NCBI RefSeq assembly: GCF_010015585.1
Contig: NW_022985101.1
Location: 62,001-126,000 of the forward strand
Reading direction: 5' to 3'
Length of the DNA stretch: 64,000 bases
Source of the DNA: Eremomyces bilateralis CBS 781.70
Lineage: Eukaryota; Ascomycota; Dothideomycetes; Eremomycetales; Eremomycetaceae
A program made the position numbers and the translations under genes. Below are positions 35,935-48,029 of the stretch, in pieces (position 1 is the first letter of the stretch; each line of letters starts with the position of its first letter). A model generated the notes under the pieces. It had not been told where the DNA came from. It searched no databases and saw nothing but the letters and a program-made list of their open reading frames with translations.

Positions 35935-37244
35935 TTAATGACCATTAAGTATGCCATTCGCCGCGGTCGCGGTCTTCGGATTCACTGTGCGTTCTAGAGC
36001 CACCAACACGTCCGCGACCAGGTCCTCCCCGTCTTCAACACCGCAGCTGACCCGCACCAGATCGTCGAAGACCCCGGCGGCCTCCCTCTGGTCCTTGGGG
36101 ATGCCCGCATGCGTCATGGCCCCGGGGACCTCGACCAGGCTTTCCACTCCCCCTAAACTCTCGGCCAGCGTGAAGATGCGCGTCTCCCGGCAGAACCGTT
36201 CGGCCGCCGCCTGCCCGCCGCGGACCCGGAACGACAGCATGCCACCGCCCAGGCCGGATCGGTGCTGCTTGATCGCGACGCTGCGTTGATGATGCGAGGC
36301 TAATCCGGGATAGTTCACGGCGATCACGTGCGGCGACTGTTCCAGCGCCGTGGCGACCATGGTGGCGTTTTTGCTGGCTTCGCGAGCCCGGAGGTGGAGC
36401 GTCTTCAGGCCGCGGTGAGCGAGCCAGCAGTCGAATGCGCCAGGAACCGCACCGATCGCGTTCTGAAGGAAGGAGAGCCTCTCGTGGAGGTCGGGCGAAT
36501 TGAACGCCGCAACGCCCATCAAGACGTCCGAGTGGCCATTGATGTATTTCGTGACGGAATGCACGACGATGTCAGCGCCGTGAAGGAGGGGCTGTTGGAT
36601 GTACGGGGAAAGGAAGGTATTGTCGACCACGACCAAGATCCCATGGTCGTGTGCGATGCGGGCGACGGCTCGGATATCGACGAGGGACAGCGTCGGGTTA
36701 GAAGGCGTCTCGATCCATATGAGCTTCGTGGCCGGTTTAATGAGCGTGGCCACATCAATCTCAATGCTGGGGGAGAACGTCACCGATACCCCGTGGGCCT
36801 TGGCGACCTTGGTGAAATATCGATGCGTTCCTCCATACACATCGGAGACGGAGATGACATGGGAACCGGAGGCGAGAGATTGAAGGATGGTCGCGGTGGT
36901 GGCACTTCCCGAGGAGAAGGCAAGAGCGTAGCGCGCGGACTCGAGGGCAGCAAGGGCCTTCTCGAAGTTATCGCGATTAGGATTCGAGGACCGAGTGTAC
37001 TCATACGCTCCCACGGGTTTCCCCACCTCGGTTTGAGCGAAGGTGGTGGATAGAGAGATCTACGGGGCAATGTTATTAGCGCTTGGAATCGGACTGCGTT
37101 TGGGACCACACATACCGATTCTATGACCGCTCCAGTCACAGGATCATGGGGCGAGCCAGCATGGACAGCGAGAGTTCCAAACTTGTGAACGGGTGAAGGA
37201 GCGCGGGGCGGAGTGTCGATGACATCGTGATCCGGGGCCGTCAT
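35935..37244 (-). CDS. cys3: Cystathionine gamma-lyase (PLP enzyme)
   Basis: Two exons, 37244-37116 and 37059-35935, give 417 residues. Family signatures: FGTLAVHAG near the start, ISLSTTFAQ right after the splice, YEYTRSSNPNR, and the cofactor lysine K214 in HSVTKYINGHSDVLMG. The C-terminal domain includes AESLGGVESLVEVPGAMTH. Length and lack of a long N-terminal domain favour gamma-lyase (yeast CYS3, Aspergillus mecB) over cystathionine gamma-synthase, which is longer in fungi. The enzyme cleaves cystathionine to cysteine in reverse transsulfuration in the cytosol. It lies about 7 kb from a choline sulfatase gene, but with unrelated genes between. Confidence 0.9.
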
Positions 37245-38093
37245 GTTGACTGAGCCCAGATGATGGTCGGAAGGCACGCGATGTTTCCAGGAAAGAATCG
37301 AACCGGACGTCCAAAGATAAGTATCCAAGCGGGGTTCCGGAACAAAATTGATCTCGATTGGCCGGTGTTTCTATTACTCTATCTTGAAGGGTGTGAAATG
37401 GATGTCAATTTTAGGAGTGATGTCAAGGACCGAGGGCTGCGGGGAAACGGCAGTAGTGATATAAAGGAAGTCGGCAGATCACGCAATTGGGGGATTGAGA
37501 GAGTAGAACAATGGGAAGTCGATTCCAAGAATGATGATGGTAAGTACTGTCAGTAGTCAATGAACAATGGGAAGTTGGGGACGAAATAAATCGTTTAGTT
37601 TGGAGTATTTGACGGTGAATTATGACCTATTCTTATATACCTTCTGTAAGGAGGTAGGATCTACAGCGCCTGTTCGTTGAAGAGCCGCCTGAGACCAAGT
37701 GTTGCGGGGTGCAGATCGCCCAACGCCTCAACCAAACCGTCGATGATGCGGACAGCGTGCTAGTTTGTCAGCTACCCGAAAAATTCTGGTTGGTTCCCTT
37801 GGCCGGTTCCTACCAAGAATCACTAATCAGCAAATCAGGAAATCAGGAGAGATTTAATAATAGGTAATATCCCAGATTCCAGGATCCAGATTTTAGAATG
37901 CCCAGAGTGCTAGAGCAGGTCGTATCTCGGATTTAGTCAGTCGGTGCAACTTCACTCGCCGCGCGGTGTCTCTCCTGTTTACAAATCCGGTGGCGAGCAA
38001 CGAGAATACGAGATATGTGCGTGATATGTCATCGACCATCGTCATCTCTCAAGGATTCCAGCTGTTCTGTTGGTCTATCGTCGAAATGAGTTC
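37245..38093. other. Intergenic region upstream of cystathionine gamma-lyase
   Basis: 849 bp, with the gamma-lyase promoter at its left end. No coding sequence recognised. The right part, just before the foldback element, is compositionally ordinary. Confidence 0.5.
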
Positions 38094-38409
38094 GTCGCCT
38101 TGTTGCCTTGAATTAGAAAGCCCTCCGGGGGACGAAATTGAGTTACGTCTCTTGGCATTCCCCCAACCATCACCACCATCACAGGCAGGCCCAATTCGCT
38201 CAAAAACAGCACAATACCAAAAAGTATACTCTTTCCCTAACTAAGCAACTACTAGAGGTCTGTTTTGGTGAATTCTCCGCCGCGTTCTGGTTAAGATCGT
38301 GGGAACTGTGCATAGGGAAATGCCAAGAAAGGTAACTCAATTTCGTCTCCCCCGGAGGAGCAAAGGGCGCCAGGCGACAAGGCGACAAGGCGACAAGGCG
38401 ACAAGGCGA
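38094..38409. mobile_element. Foldback/MITE-like element with long imperfect terminal inverted repeats
   Basis: The left arm, from 38094, starts GTCGCCTTGTTGCCTTG and includes CCTCCGGGG, GACGAAATTGAGTTAC and CTTGGCATT. The reverse complement of the right arm (38314-38400) shows the same blocks in the same order, GTCGCCTTGTCGCC, CTCCTCCGGGGG, GACGAAATTGAGTTAC, CTTGGCATT. Arms are about 72 bp with small gaps. Weaker pairing (AATTC then CAAAAACAG against its complement near 38262-38278) extends inward. The right end continues as tandem AAGGCGAC copies to 38409. It has no coding capacity. No target-site duplication could be assigned, so the class is open. Confidence 0.7.
38372..38409. repeat. Tandem 8-bp repeat AGGCGACA, about 4.8 copies
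   Basis: It forms the outer tip of the right arm of the foldback element. The left tip carries only about two related units. Slippage after insertion would explain the difference. It matches the 9.4-kb repeat in unit length and in seven of eight bases. Confidence 0.9.
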
Positions 38410-38730
38410 TGGGTATTGAATCCAGCTTACGACAGGTTCCAAGGACGACGCGCTAATGGATGCATCTTGCACGGCACGTTGCTCTCCATCTCGATCGTGA
38501 ACATCCATGTCGCGACGGTCCTGTAGCTCAATCTTCTATACAAATTCTATATACCCACCGACCCTGCATTTCCCTTGCCGAGTTACCGTCCTTTCGTGAG
38601 CGGCTTGAGGGTCTATTGCTGATGCGCAACTGCTCTCTGTCCATCAAATTGGACCAGCCACAGCGCGCAACGCGCGCATAGACTCGCCATCGCCAGAGGC
38701 TCGTCGCGAGTCGCAACCCCCATCCTAGCC
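38410..38730. other. Promoter and leader region of rsc1
   Basis: 321 bp between the foldback element and the rsc1 ATG. No coding feature. The inserted element lies inside what is probably the upstream regulatory region. Confidence 0.5.
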
Positions 38731-41665
38731 ATGTCCCAAGTCGAAAGCGAGAATGAGGTGCCCGTACCCACCACGGAGGTGGCCGAGACGACGGAAACGA
38801 CGGATACCGTCATGAAAGACCAAGATGCCGTTAACGAGTCCCCTGGACAGGCAAACGGAGGCGCATCGATACAAGTGACAGAGCAACAGCCCGGAAGTAG
38901 CGCTAGGATGGACACGACCCGAATATCGACCGTGTCGGAGGCCGAGTGGGATGCAATGATCGATGTCCTGAACGCAGTCTATGCCTACCGCATCGACGAC
39001 GAACACGACCCCTCCAAAGTCTTCCACCGCAAAGTGAACAAGCGCGTCCTCCCCGATTATTATACCGTCATCACCGAGCCCATGGCCCTCAGCACCATCA
39101 AAGCGAAGCTTAATACGAAGGAATACAAGTCCTTCGCCGAGTTTGTGCGAGATTTCGCCCTCATTCCCCACAACGCCCAAGTGTACAATCGACCGGATGC
39201 TGGCGCCTACCAAGATGCCCTCGTTATCAAGGATGTGATCCAGGATGAATTCCAGAAGTTAGCAGAAAAGGGTGTAATTCCAGCCGATGTAGCTAAGCTG
39301 CCGTTTCTTGGAGAGATTCCTCCACCGGACGAAGAAGGGCCAGGGGATGAGGAAGAAGAGGAAGATGACGAAGATGACGAGGAGGAAGAAGAGGACACGG
39401 ACGATGAAGGCAAGAAGAAACGCCGTCGGGGCGGCCGGGCATCAAAACGGGACAAGGACGATGCCAAAGATGCTGCGGACCCCGACGCCCGGAAGAAACG
39501 TGGACGACCACCGCGTGTGGACACCCCTCTAGAGGCGCGGATTAAGGAGATCATCAAAGGCATGCGGAAGTTCAAGAACTCCACGAATCAGATGAAAATC
39601 AGCCATTTCGAGCGTCTTCCCGACAAGTCTCAAATGCCCGAATATTTCAATGAGATCAAGCAACCCATGGCAATGGACGTGGTCAAGGTTGGTTGATCCC
39701 CGTTCTCCCCTCAGAGGATTCCGCTGACTTATCTTAGAAAAAACTCAAGCGGAAGAAGTATTCTTCCGTTGACCAATTCATGAAGGATGTGGAACTCATG
39801 TTCGAGAATGCGAAGATGTACAACCAGGATGAAAGCATCATATATAAGGATGCTGTAGATCTCCAGGGCGAGACTAGAGCATTGGCCGAGCAAGCCAAGA
39901 AACGTCCAGATACCGACTTTGTCATGGAAGACGGTAGGTTGCCGATGCCCAACGGCATCTTGCACGGGGGAGAGCTTTGGAAAGTCGGTATGTGTCAACC
40001 ATCAATCGTGCAAGCAATCCGCAGGCTAACAGATTCAGGCGACTGGGTACATATCCAGAATGCCAACGATGTCACCAAGCCCATCGTTGCCCAGATCTAT
40101 CGCACCTGGCAAGATGCCGATGGTGACAAGTGGGTGAACGCTTGCTGGTACTATCGCCCGGAGCAGACCGTCCATCGATTTGACAAACACTTCTTCGAGA
40201 ATGAGGTGGTGAAAACGGGTCAGTATCGGGATCATCGGATCGATGAGGTTGTCGATCGATGCTTTGTGATGTTCTTCACTCGCTACAACAAGGGACGCCC
40301 TCGCAACTTCCCGCCTGACAAAGAGATCTATGTTTGCGAAGCTCGATACAACGAAGAGAAGCACAAGATGAACAAAATCAAGACATGGGCTAGCTGCTTG
40401 CCGGACGAGGTTCGCGACAAAGACTATGAGATGGATTTGTTTGAACAGCCGAAACGGATGAAGAAAATACCCAGTCCAATAGTGTATATGCTCAAAGACG
40501 ATGCAAAGGAGACCGATGACCTCCCCAAACCGACCTGGGGTGCAGAGAATGCACCACCAAAAATTGGAGCTGTGCACAAACGGCCACGGGACCCAAAGGT
40601 GAGGTCAATGGAGGACTAAAAGTTATTCAATGCTGATAATTCTAGGATTCACCACCTCCCGAACCGACACCATCCCCACCACCTCCTGCGCCTCCACAAA
40701 CTGTACAGCGACCTACGACGGCAACACATCCAACACCCGCTGGCTATCGGGATCAAAGCGACTTCATGAATGCAGCCGGTCATCCCGGCTCCGCCATTGG
40801 CACCTCACCCTCTCAGCGTCCTCCCGCGCATGCTTACTCGGCCAGCCAGTACGGACAACATCCTCCGGTTTCTCCAGCTCCCCCACGCACCAACACCCCA
40901 GCCCACGGCGCCGCCTTCCAACCCTCGCCAATAACCCCTGGACCGCACCCGGTGGCGTACACTGGCCCCACGCCTATCGCTCAAGCCGCTCATCATCCCC
41001 ATCCCGCCCCACAAAATTTCCCCACGTCCCACACCGTTACCCCAGCGACACATGGTCATCCACAAGTCTACCCGGCACCACAGGGCGTCGGCTCTCGTCC
41101 GACGTACCCGGTGCAGCCGCCCAGTGGCCAAGGGCATCTCGGCTACAAAGCACCGACGATCGATGTGTACCACTTAGATGACCGCGCGAACTCGTCGGTT
41201 CCTCCCGAGATCCGCAAGCAGTTCCACACGGACCGCCAGGGTCGAATCCTCTTCTACGCAGCGCCACCCGCGCAGACCGAACCGACGGATGGAGTCAAAG
41301 GCATTCACGGAGGCAAGATCTTGGGACACGGCGCGCGGTATCTCGCGGCCAAAGCGGAGCGAGAGAAGAAACTTTTGGCAAAGCGAAAACTGGAAGGATC
41401 GAACGGGCAGGGATCACCGCCGAATAAAAAAAATCGAACGGGGTCGAACGAGGCGGACGGTGATCGATGGAGCAAGGATGTCCAAGACCTCATGAATCAG
41501 GCGCTCGGACTCTGGGGCCAACAGATTCTAGACGGGATGATTTCCGATATGAAGCACCGGTATGGCGAAAGCAGGTGGCAAGGTGGATTGCAGGAGGAAC
41601 TGAGCCGGGTGGCAGGGCTGCAGGAAAAGAGAATGGAGCTAGTGGAGGGACGGGAGACGGCTTGA
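38731..41665 (+). CDS. rsc1: Rsc1-type subunit of RSC chromatin remodeller
   Basis: Four exons, 38731-39687, 39738-39987, 40039-40598 and 40646-41665, give 928 residues. Domains in order: bromodomain 1 (about 68-175; RVLPDYYTVITEPMALSTIK, HNAQVYNRPD); a Glu/Asp-rich linker and AT-hook-like KKRGRPPRVD; bromodomain 2 (about 265-375; MPEYFNEIKQPMAMDVVKKK and NAKMYNQDES), which is split by intron 1; and a BAH domain from about 403 (GDWVHIQNANDVTKPIVAQIYR, GRPRNFPPDKEIYVCEARYN). The C-terminal third is Pro/His-rich, then Lys-rich. Two bromodomains followed by BAH define Rsc1/Rsc2. It reads acetylated nucleosomes for RSC in the nucleus. Confidence 0.94.
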
Positions 41666-44096
41666 GAATACGTCTTTACTCTAGAAGGGCATTCCAGAAT
41701 CAGAGCGTTTCCTTTCCTTGACGTTCCGTCCCCAGACCGCGACACTCCAACCTCGTTTTCCGGTCTGATTAGGATAGTACGGTGTCATAAAAGGATTATG
41801 GCTGGCTTCTGGGGCTGATCACGTTCATATGGAGGCGGTCGTTCGGGATTCCCCTGGACTCGGTCATATTATGACGAGCTTAGGTGTCCACGTCATTTGC
41901 AAAGGTGTGTCCGCGGTTCGGGCCATGTGGAGGAGACACCGACAGGGAGTTATGGTAGCAGTAATACTTCAATATATTGGAAGCAAGCGGTGGCACAAGA
42001 TATGACACATCATGGTATGCAATCCTTAGTTCGATGGTTGATTCATGAGTACACAGGCTGCTCGTAGCTAGAGAGAACGGAGACGACAAGAGTCAATCAG
42101 AATTGAGCAAGATGTAGGTTTGATTTCAGATTAAGTGATGTTACACTCGTCCAGCCGAACCTCTTCGCCTGGATGAAGAGGCAGAGTCGCAGAGGGAAGG
42201 GGAGCACTGGACTGGCCGGTATAGGTATGGCTGAGACGTGTACCTGACTAATTGGCCGTACCTGCAGAGGATTTGCATTGTTGCATGAATCTCCTTGACC
42301 TCACCATCAGATTGAGCAATCCGAGCGTGTTGTCGACGACATCCGATCCCAATTGGAAGGCGAAAGACGGATTCGGATTCGCCAGAACAGGGAGAGTATT
42401 GTCCCTTATTGCGTGATAGCGAGAGGAGATAAGGTGATCGGAGTACCCGTAAGGCGCTCTGACGTCGATCTGCCCAATTCTCTAGCGGCGATCACACAAT
42501 TGGGCTGGCTTCGGGAATCGGATCGACGTGAGACGGTGCAGATGTATCGGTGAGGGAGGGAGGGATAGATTTCGGTACCGTGACGGTCAAGTCAGTAACT
42601 TCAGAGTCCAGACTGCAGAAGTTACGATACGGCGTCAGTAGCCTTGTAGATCATTACTCGGATGGACCGACGGCAAAGTCGATTACCAAATGCGGCATTC
42701 TTTGCTTTTTCCACTGGAGCCATAGAACCGGCATTATTCAACATTCGACAGCGATATGACCAGCATCGGATTGCAACAGCCATTCAACGGCGATGGAAGG
42801 TTTGGACTTTGAGGGATGGAATCGCCATAGAAGCGCCACGTTAGTTGTTCCCTGTAGCACACAATCGGGTCTCTATCTCGTTATTGGCGGGTTTTCATGT
42901 TTCAGGGACCCGTTACTGGTAGTGACTGGTAGCTCCGATATCCGGACGTTCCATTTCGCGTGTAGAACTGCAATCCTTCAGGAATCACCCGATAATCTTG
43001 GGGAAACTCCCCTTGTTTCGCTGGCTCATCCTACTGGTCATCTTATGTATCTTACTCGTCTCAGTCATCATTCTTTCCGAACCCCTTCCCGAAATTCCTA
43101 ACATCATCCTGTCACGTCCTCACGTCTTCGCCGTATACCTAAATGAATGGCTTCAGGTCGCAAACTGTATTTGTCCTTTATTCCGAGTATTTATTAAATA
43201 ATCCCTTTGTACCTATCCTTCGGCTGACTTCAATCTGCATACCACCGTAATATACCTCACGGTAATTACCTGTAGTACCTTTCCTGGCAAGTGGGACGTT
43301 TCCTTCATTTCCCACATCCCGACTTTTCCAACTCCAGCCGATTGGAAACGACACCGCCGGAATATTTTACACCTCCCACCTACTACGGCCCTCGCACTAA
43401 AATATTCAATTCGCTTTCTCCATTTCTCCAGTTCTCCAGTTCTCCATTTCTCCATTCTCCCATTCTACTTTCCTCTTTATTATTATAAATAGTCTCCGTA
43501 CTTCCTTAGGCGCGACTTTCCGTTTCCTTCTCTCGCAGTCACTGAACCACTGAACACCTGCAGGATCCACCGCCAGACTGCACATATTAGATCCCTTAAG
43601 GACCTGCGCGGACCCGGATTCTACTTCAGTCCCATTCGATTTCCGTTCTGCTTCACCGCCTACGGACGTTGCAGCCGTCTTCCTGCCCTCTTAACTCTCC
43701 CACTCTGCTCCTTGGACTTCTCACCTTGGTTCCCTCCGTCAAACCTGTGTCAATTCGACACCCAGTTATCTTCGCATAACATAGAAAGAGCACGGACTAC
43801 CTATTGTGGAATAATTCACTGCATCAATCGGAAACCGGACTATTGCACTCGTCGACAGTGTCGCGTGCTTCGATTGCTCCCCTTCTCCCACGAGACGACT
43901 GGTCGTGTGACCTCGCCACCGCCTAGTCTTTGTCTCAAATTCCATCTTTAGTTCTGCCCTATACGGACCTCTGTCTTTTCCAAGAATTTCAAACTCCTTC
44001 CTTGGCTCTTCAGAGGTGGCTTGCAGTCTAGACCCAAGTTTGTAGGTGTTTGTCAAAGCAAATTCACCCCGAGCACTCCTGTGTCCCCCAGCAATA
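41666..44096. other. Large intergenic region and long leader of choline sulfatase
   Basis: About 2.4 kb without a recognised gene, the largest gap in the window. Several frames of 60-100 codons exist (for example 42353-42553, 42550-42759 and 42793-43101) but show no domain. From about 43280 to 44096 the plus strand is pyrimidine-rich, including a TTCTCC-type tandem repeat, and looks like promoter plus 5' UTR. An unrecognised orphan gene or a non-coding transcript cannot be excluded. Confidence 0.45.
43417..43461. repeat. Short pyrimidine tandem repeat (TTTCTCCA/GTTCTCCA units)
   Basis: Roughly five degenerate 8-10-bp units of the TTCTCCA type lie in the upstream pyrimidine-rich zone of the sulfatase gene. 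It is probably a promoter or leader microsatellite. Confidence 0.7.
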
Positions 44097-46121
44097 ATGG
44101 CCCCTCACGCCGAATCTCCGCCTCTACCAGAGAGCTCATGGGCAGAAAATGGTCCCGCATATCTGCCATCGGAGCACACGGAAGCGGTCAAGCCCAATAT
44201 TCTCTATATCATGGCCGATCAGTTGGCTGCACCACTCCTTCGGATGCATGATGCAAAGTCACCCATTATTACCCCCCACCTCGACTCCCTCGCAGAGTCG
44301 GGTGTTGTCTTCGACAGCGCGTACTGCAACTCTCCGCTCTGCGCGCCGTCACGGTTCTGCATGGTCACAGGCCAGTTGCCTTCCAAGATCGGCGCTTACG
44401 ACAACGCTTCCTTCCTACCCTCAGATGTCCCCACCTTCGCCCACATGCTCCGTGGCGAGGGGTACGAGACAACCCTAGCTGGAAAGGTGAGTTCGCAACC
44501 ACTTCTTGGTCCTGGTGTTACGACTAACCTGATAATCCGTAGATGCACTTCATCGGCCCAGATCAGTTGCATGGCTTTGAAAATCGGCTCACACCAGACA
44601 TCTATCCGGCCGATTTCGGCTGGGCAGTGAATTGGGATAACCCGGAGGAGCGCCTTGAATGGTACCACAATATGAGCTCCGTCTATCAAGCAGGACCGTG
44701 CGTTCGAAGCAACCAACTGGACTATGACGAGGAAGTGATGCATAAGGTTAGTTGCAATGCCCCCGATTCTGGGAGGTTTTCCGTACGCTAGGCAGAGGGC
44801 TTCCTTGACAGCTACTGAGTGCATCCAATAATTATTGCCCAAGCCTGGAAGCATGCTGTCAAGATCATGCATCCTAGTCCATGGCATGGAGCTGATGGAT
44901 CATGCCCTCTGTTTCTTACGCAATCTCAGGATTGTACTCGTGCGTTGTGGGAATTTACTAATTTTTTTTCGATAGTCCACGCAGTATCTATACGACTATG
45001 TTCGTCAGGGAAAGTCACAAAGGCCGTTCTCTCTGACGGTCTCTCTCACTCATCCTCATGATCCATACGCAATATCCAAGGATCTGTGGGATCTTTACGA
45101 AGACGTTGACATTCCGATGCCGGAGGTTGTCATACCCCAGGACCAGCAAGACCCCCACAGCACTCGTCTGCTCAAGTGCATTGATGCCTGGGACAACGAC
45201 ATTCCGGAAGAGGCGGTCAAGCGGGCTCGACGAGCGTATTACGCCGCATGCACCTACGTCGACAACCAGATCGGCAAGCTTCTCCGCATCTTAAAAGAGT
45301 GCAGCCTCGACAAGAACACCGTGGTTATCTTTTCCGGTGATCACGGCGACATGCTCGGCGAGCGAGGGCTGTGGTACAAGATGAACTGGTTCGAAATGAG
45401 CTCCCGCGTTCCCTTGGTCATCAACTACCCGCCCCGCTTCAACCATCGCCGAGTGAAGGAATCGGTCAGCACCCTGGACTTGCCGTTCACGCTACTGGAA
45501 CTCGTGGCTGGCCCGAAAGCAGTCCAGAAGTGGGCAGCCCTGTCTCCCATAGACGGCCGGAGCATATACCCTGCGCTCGTGGGTCGACCGGTGGCCGATG
45601 AGGTGATCGGAGAGTATATGGGCGAGGGTGCCATCACTCCCGTCGTGATGATCCGCCGCGGGAAGTGGAAGTACGTGGCCTCCCTCATCGACCCTCCGCA
45701 ACTCTACAACCTTGCCGACGACCCGCACGAGTTGACCAACTTCGCGAACGCCGCGAACACCACCGTGGAGAGTAAGACCGTGGCCGCGAGCTTCGAGGAG
45801 GAAGTTCGATCACGCTGGGATCTGCCAAAGGTCCACCAACGCGTCCTCCTGAAGCAGCGGGAACGCAGACTGATCTGGAATGCACTGAGGAAAGGCAAAT
45901 TCCAGTCTTGGGACTTCGAGGGGGAAGGCGGGGGGCAGCAACAGTAAGCTCTCCATGAATCGTTTGTCAGGTCGCTTTCATCTAACGGAACCAGGTATAT
46001 CCGTTCCAATATCCCTCTCGACGACCTAGAACTCCGTGCCCGGTATCCGCCAGTGGATGATAAAGGCAAGACTCTCATCGTGGCCGTCCCGCATGGGCAG
46101 GCCGGGGCCCAGAATGAGTAA
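44097..46121 (+). CDS. Choline sulfatase
   Basis: Four exons, 44097-44486, 44543-44746, 44976-45943 and 45995-46121, give 562 residues. The type I sulfatase signature NSPLCAPSRFCMVTGQLPSK holds C82, the residue converted to formylglycine. Metal ligands appear in ILYIMADQL (D41) and SGDHGDMLGERG. The C-terminus (LKQRERRLIWNALRKGKFQSW) matches the choline-sulfatase-specific C-terminal domain. It hydrolyses choline-O-sulfate to choline and sulfate, a sulfur store and osmolyte in fungi; control by sulfur starvation is known for relatives, but I identified no site here. Intron 2 (227 bp) is long, and its acceptor could be moved by nine bases. The start MAPHAES is the first ATG. Confidence 0.9.
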
Positions 46122-46569
46122 CGCTCTACGATTGTTGACTCCTTCCATGGGATGTCCGCCATGAGAGGTTGCTTCTCTTACCTACGTCTATCTTTTGCCG
46201 AACTTCGGTACCCACCCTATTTTTGGCCGAGCGTTTACCTGTCCCGGGTCCATTTGTTGACGAGCTTTTGATTTTGGCGCTCCGGAATCAGCGGGGATGA
46301 AAGCGTATGATTTTATCCATTATTTGTATTCGAGGTTATCCTACAGGTTATTTGCGAGGAGTTGGCGGCGAGTCGCACCAAATAGCTCATAGTTGCATTC
46401 TCTGGAGATCGATAGGTCAGAAATATAGGTTCAGTGAATGGGAGCAGTTCTCAAACACAAATCCAGAGCGTGTAGTGGCATATTTTGACGCGGATGAACG
46501 CAGCTTCGAGCACCACAGATGAATCGTTTTGAAATCATGATCCAGCTGGGAGACGAAATTACTGGTCTT

Positions 46570-46767
46570 GAAGTATATTCCTAAGGTGTCGAAATCTCGG
46601 AATCATTACTTTCTTTCACCATACGGAGTAGAAGGAATCGGCTATACCTGGTGAAGCATATTCCTGGCCGTCTAAAACCCGGAATCGTTATTTTCTTTCC
46701 CCATCCGGAGTGCAGGAAATCGGTGGTGAAACATATCCCCAGGGGCGTGGAAAGCTCTCAACCGTTA
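46570..46767. repeat. Tandem repeat, about 80-bp unit, about 2.4 diverged copies
   Basis: Unit starts near 46570, 46653 and 46728 share GAAGYATATTCC, then TCGGAATC or CCGGAATC, TTTCTTTC and GGAATCGG/GAAATCGG. The third copy is partial. The copies are diverged, so the duplication is not recent. Confidence 0.7.
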
Positions 46768-46830
46768 ATATATGCAAGCAGATTCCATGGATGCCACTTG
46801 GATTTATGATGCCAGAGGTGTCTCTCCCTG

Positions 46831-47028
46831 AAGCACTTCCCTCTCATCTGTTTGTTCTTTAAGCACTACTTCTCATCTGTTTCTTCTCCAAGCACTTCCC
46901 CTATCCGTTTCTTCCTCAAGCGCTTCCCTTACCTGGTTCTTCCCCAAGTACTTCCTCTTATATGTTTCTTCCCCAAGCACTTCTCTCATTCATTTCTTCT
47001 CCAAGCACTTCCTCTATCCGGTTCTCCC
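46831..47028. repeat. Minisatellite, seven 28-30-bp pyrimidine-rich units
   Basis: Units begin with AAGCACTT or close variants at 46831, 46861, 46890, 46918, 46946, 46975 and 47003, each continuing with a pyrimidine run and TTTCTTC. Unit length differences (28-30) break any reading frame, so it is non-coding. Confidence 0.85.
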
Positions 47029-48029
47029 TTAACTGCCTCATTACCTGTATTCACCTCGGCATTGTCAAGTACTGAGGCTACAACAAATAATGGCAAGCCC
47101 TCGGCTGTCATCAGGGCACGACATTCATTCATAATCTATGGCTTAAAGGACCACGAGCACTTTGTAGACCAGGCGAAGTGCATGGAACGGGCCCAAGACG
47201 GGACAAACCGAGTTCGGCCATATTCTGACCAGGTCACCAGCGTCACTCATGTAATGACTAGAGAGATACTTGGATAGAGAACAGACTCAAAAGCGGTCAT
47301 AGAAGAATTTTGTTCCGAGCTTCACCTGGATTATATTAACGCAGGCCTATTTGCCTTCACTAGGCCTTCAGGGGTAGCAATACGGGACTTCCGAGGCTAG
47401 CATGGCTTTTGGAAACGCTTTTAAATCGGAATTAGATATTGATTTCATGGCCCCATGTTAGGAGAAGGGATAGGTGCCTTAGACAACTAATCGGAGGTAA
47501 TGAGCCAGCAAGTACTAAGCGCTCCCGACATTCTCTGAAGATCCATGGTACCTCAATGGCTATATATAACTTACATATACATCGAAGCTGGAGCGCATGG
47601 GAGATGATGAATGGGCTCCTGGACTTCAACATGGGAAGAGATGCTTGAGGGGCCACAACGAGCATCAGGAAAGAGTTGAGGGGAAAATGGACGAGAATGC
47701 ACGAGCAAAGGCCGGTCAAGGTCTTAGACACAGATTGTCAGGGCAATGAAGATAAACCACTTCAGACCAGATATAGCAGAACAGGAAGTAATCAATATTA
47801 TACCAAACATTGACCTATTGTGTATCACAGATAATGAGGAATAATGCAAGGTTTGAAAGAGAGGAAGACAGCATCAGTTTGCTGTGTTCATTGCTGAGGT
47901 AGCCGCGAATAAAAATAAACTTTTGATTCTTCATGACCCGGGTATCATCCGATCCGATTGAACGCCAATGCTGCCAGAATTCGCCAAAGAATGTTGCTAT
48001 CATGTCTTCTTGATCAAATCCCGATCATC

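Larger units (their letters stand above)
46122..48029. other. Repeat-rich intergenic region
   Basis: About 1.9 kb between convergent genes, much longer than needed for two 3' UTRs. It contains two minisatellites (46570-46767 and 46831-47028). The DNA from 47030 to 47800 has no recognised gene; a frame at 46852-47277 has no ATG start near its beginning and mostly translates the minisatellite. Confidence 0.55.

Noticed and set aside
35935-46121. Sulfur-metabolism cluster (cystathionine gamma-lyase and choline sulfatase)
   Set aside because: Separated by rsc1 and long gaps, on opposite strands, with no shared regulatory site visible; likely coincidence.
46852-47277. Frame of about 140 codons in the 46.8-kb gap
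   Set aside because: No ATG near its start and mostly a translation of the pyrimidine minisatellite, whose 28-30-bp units do not keep frame.
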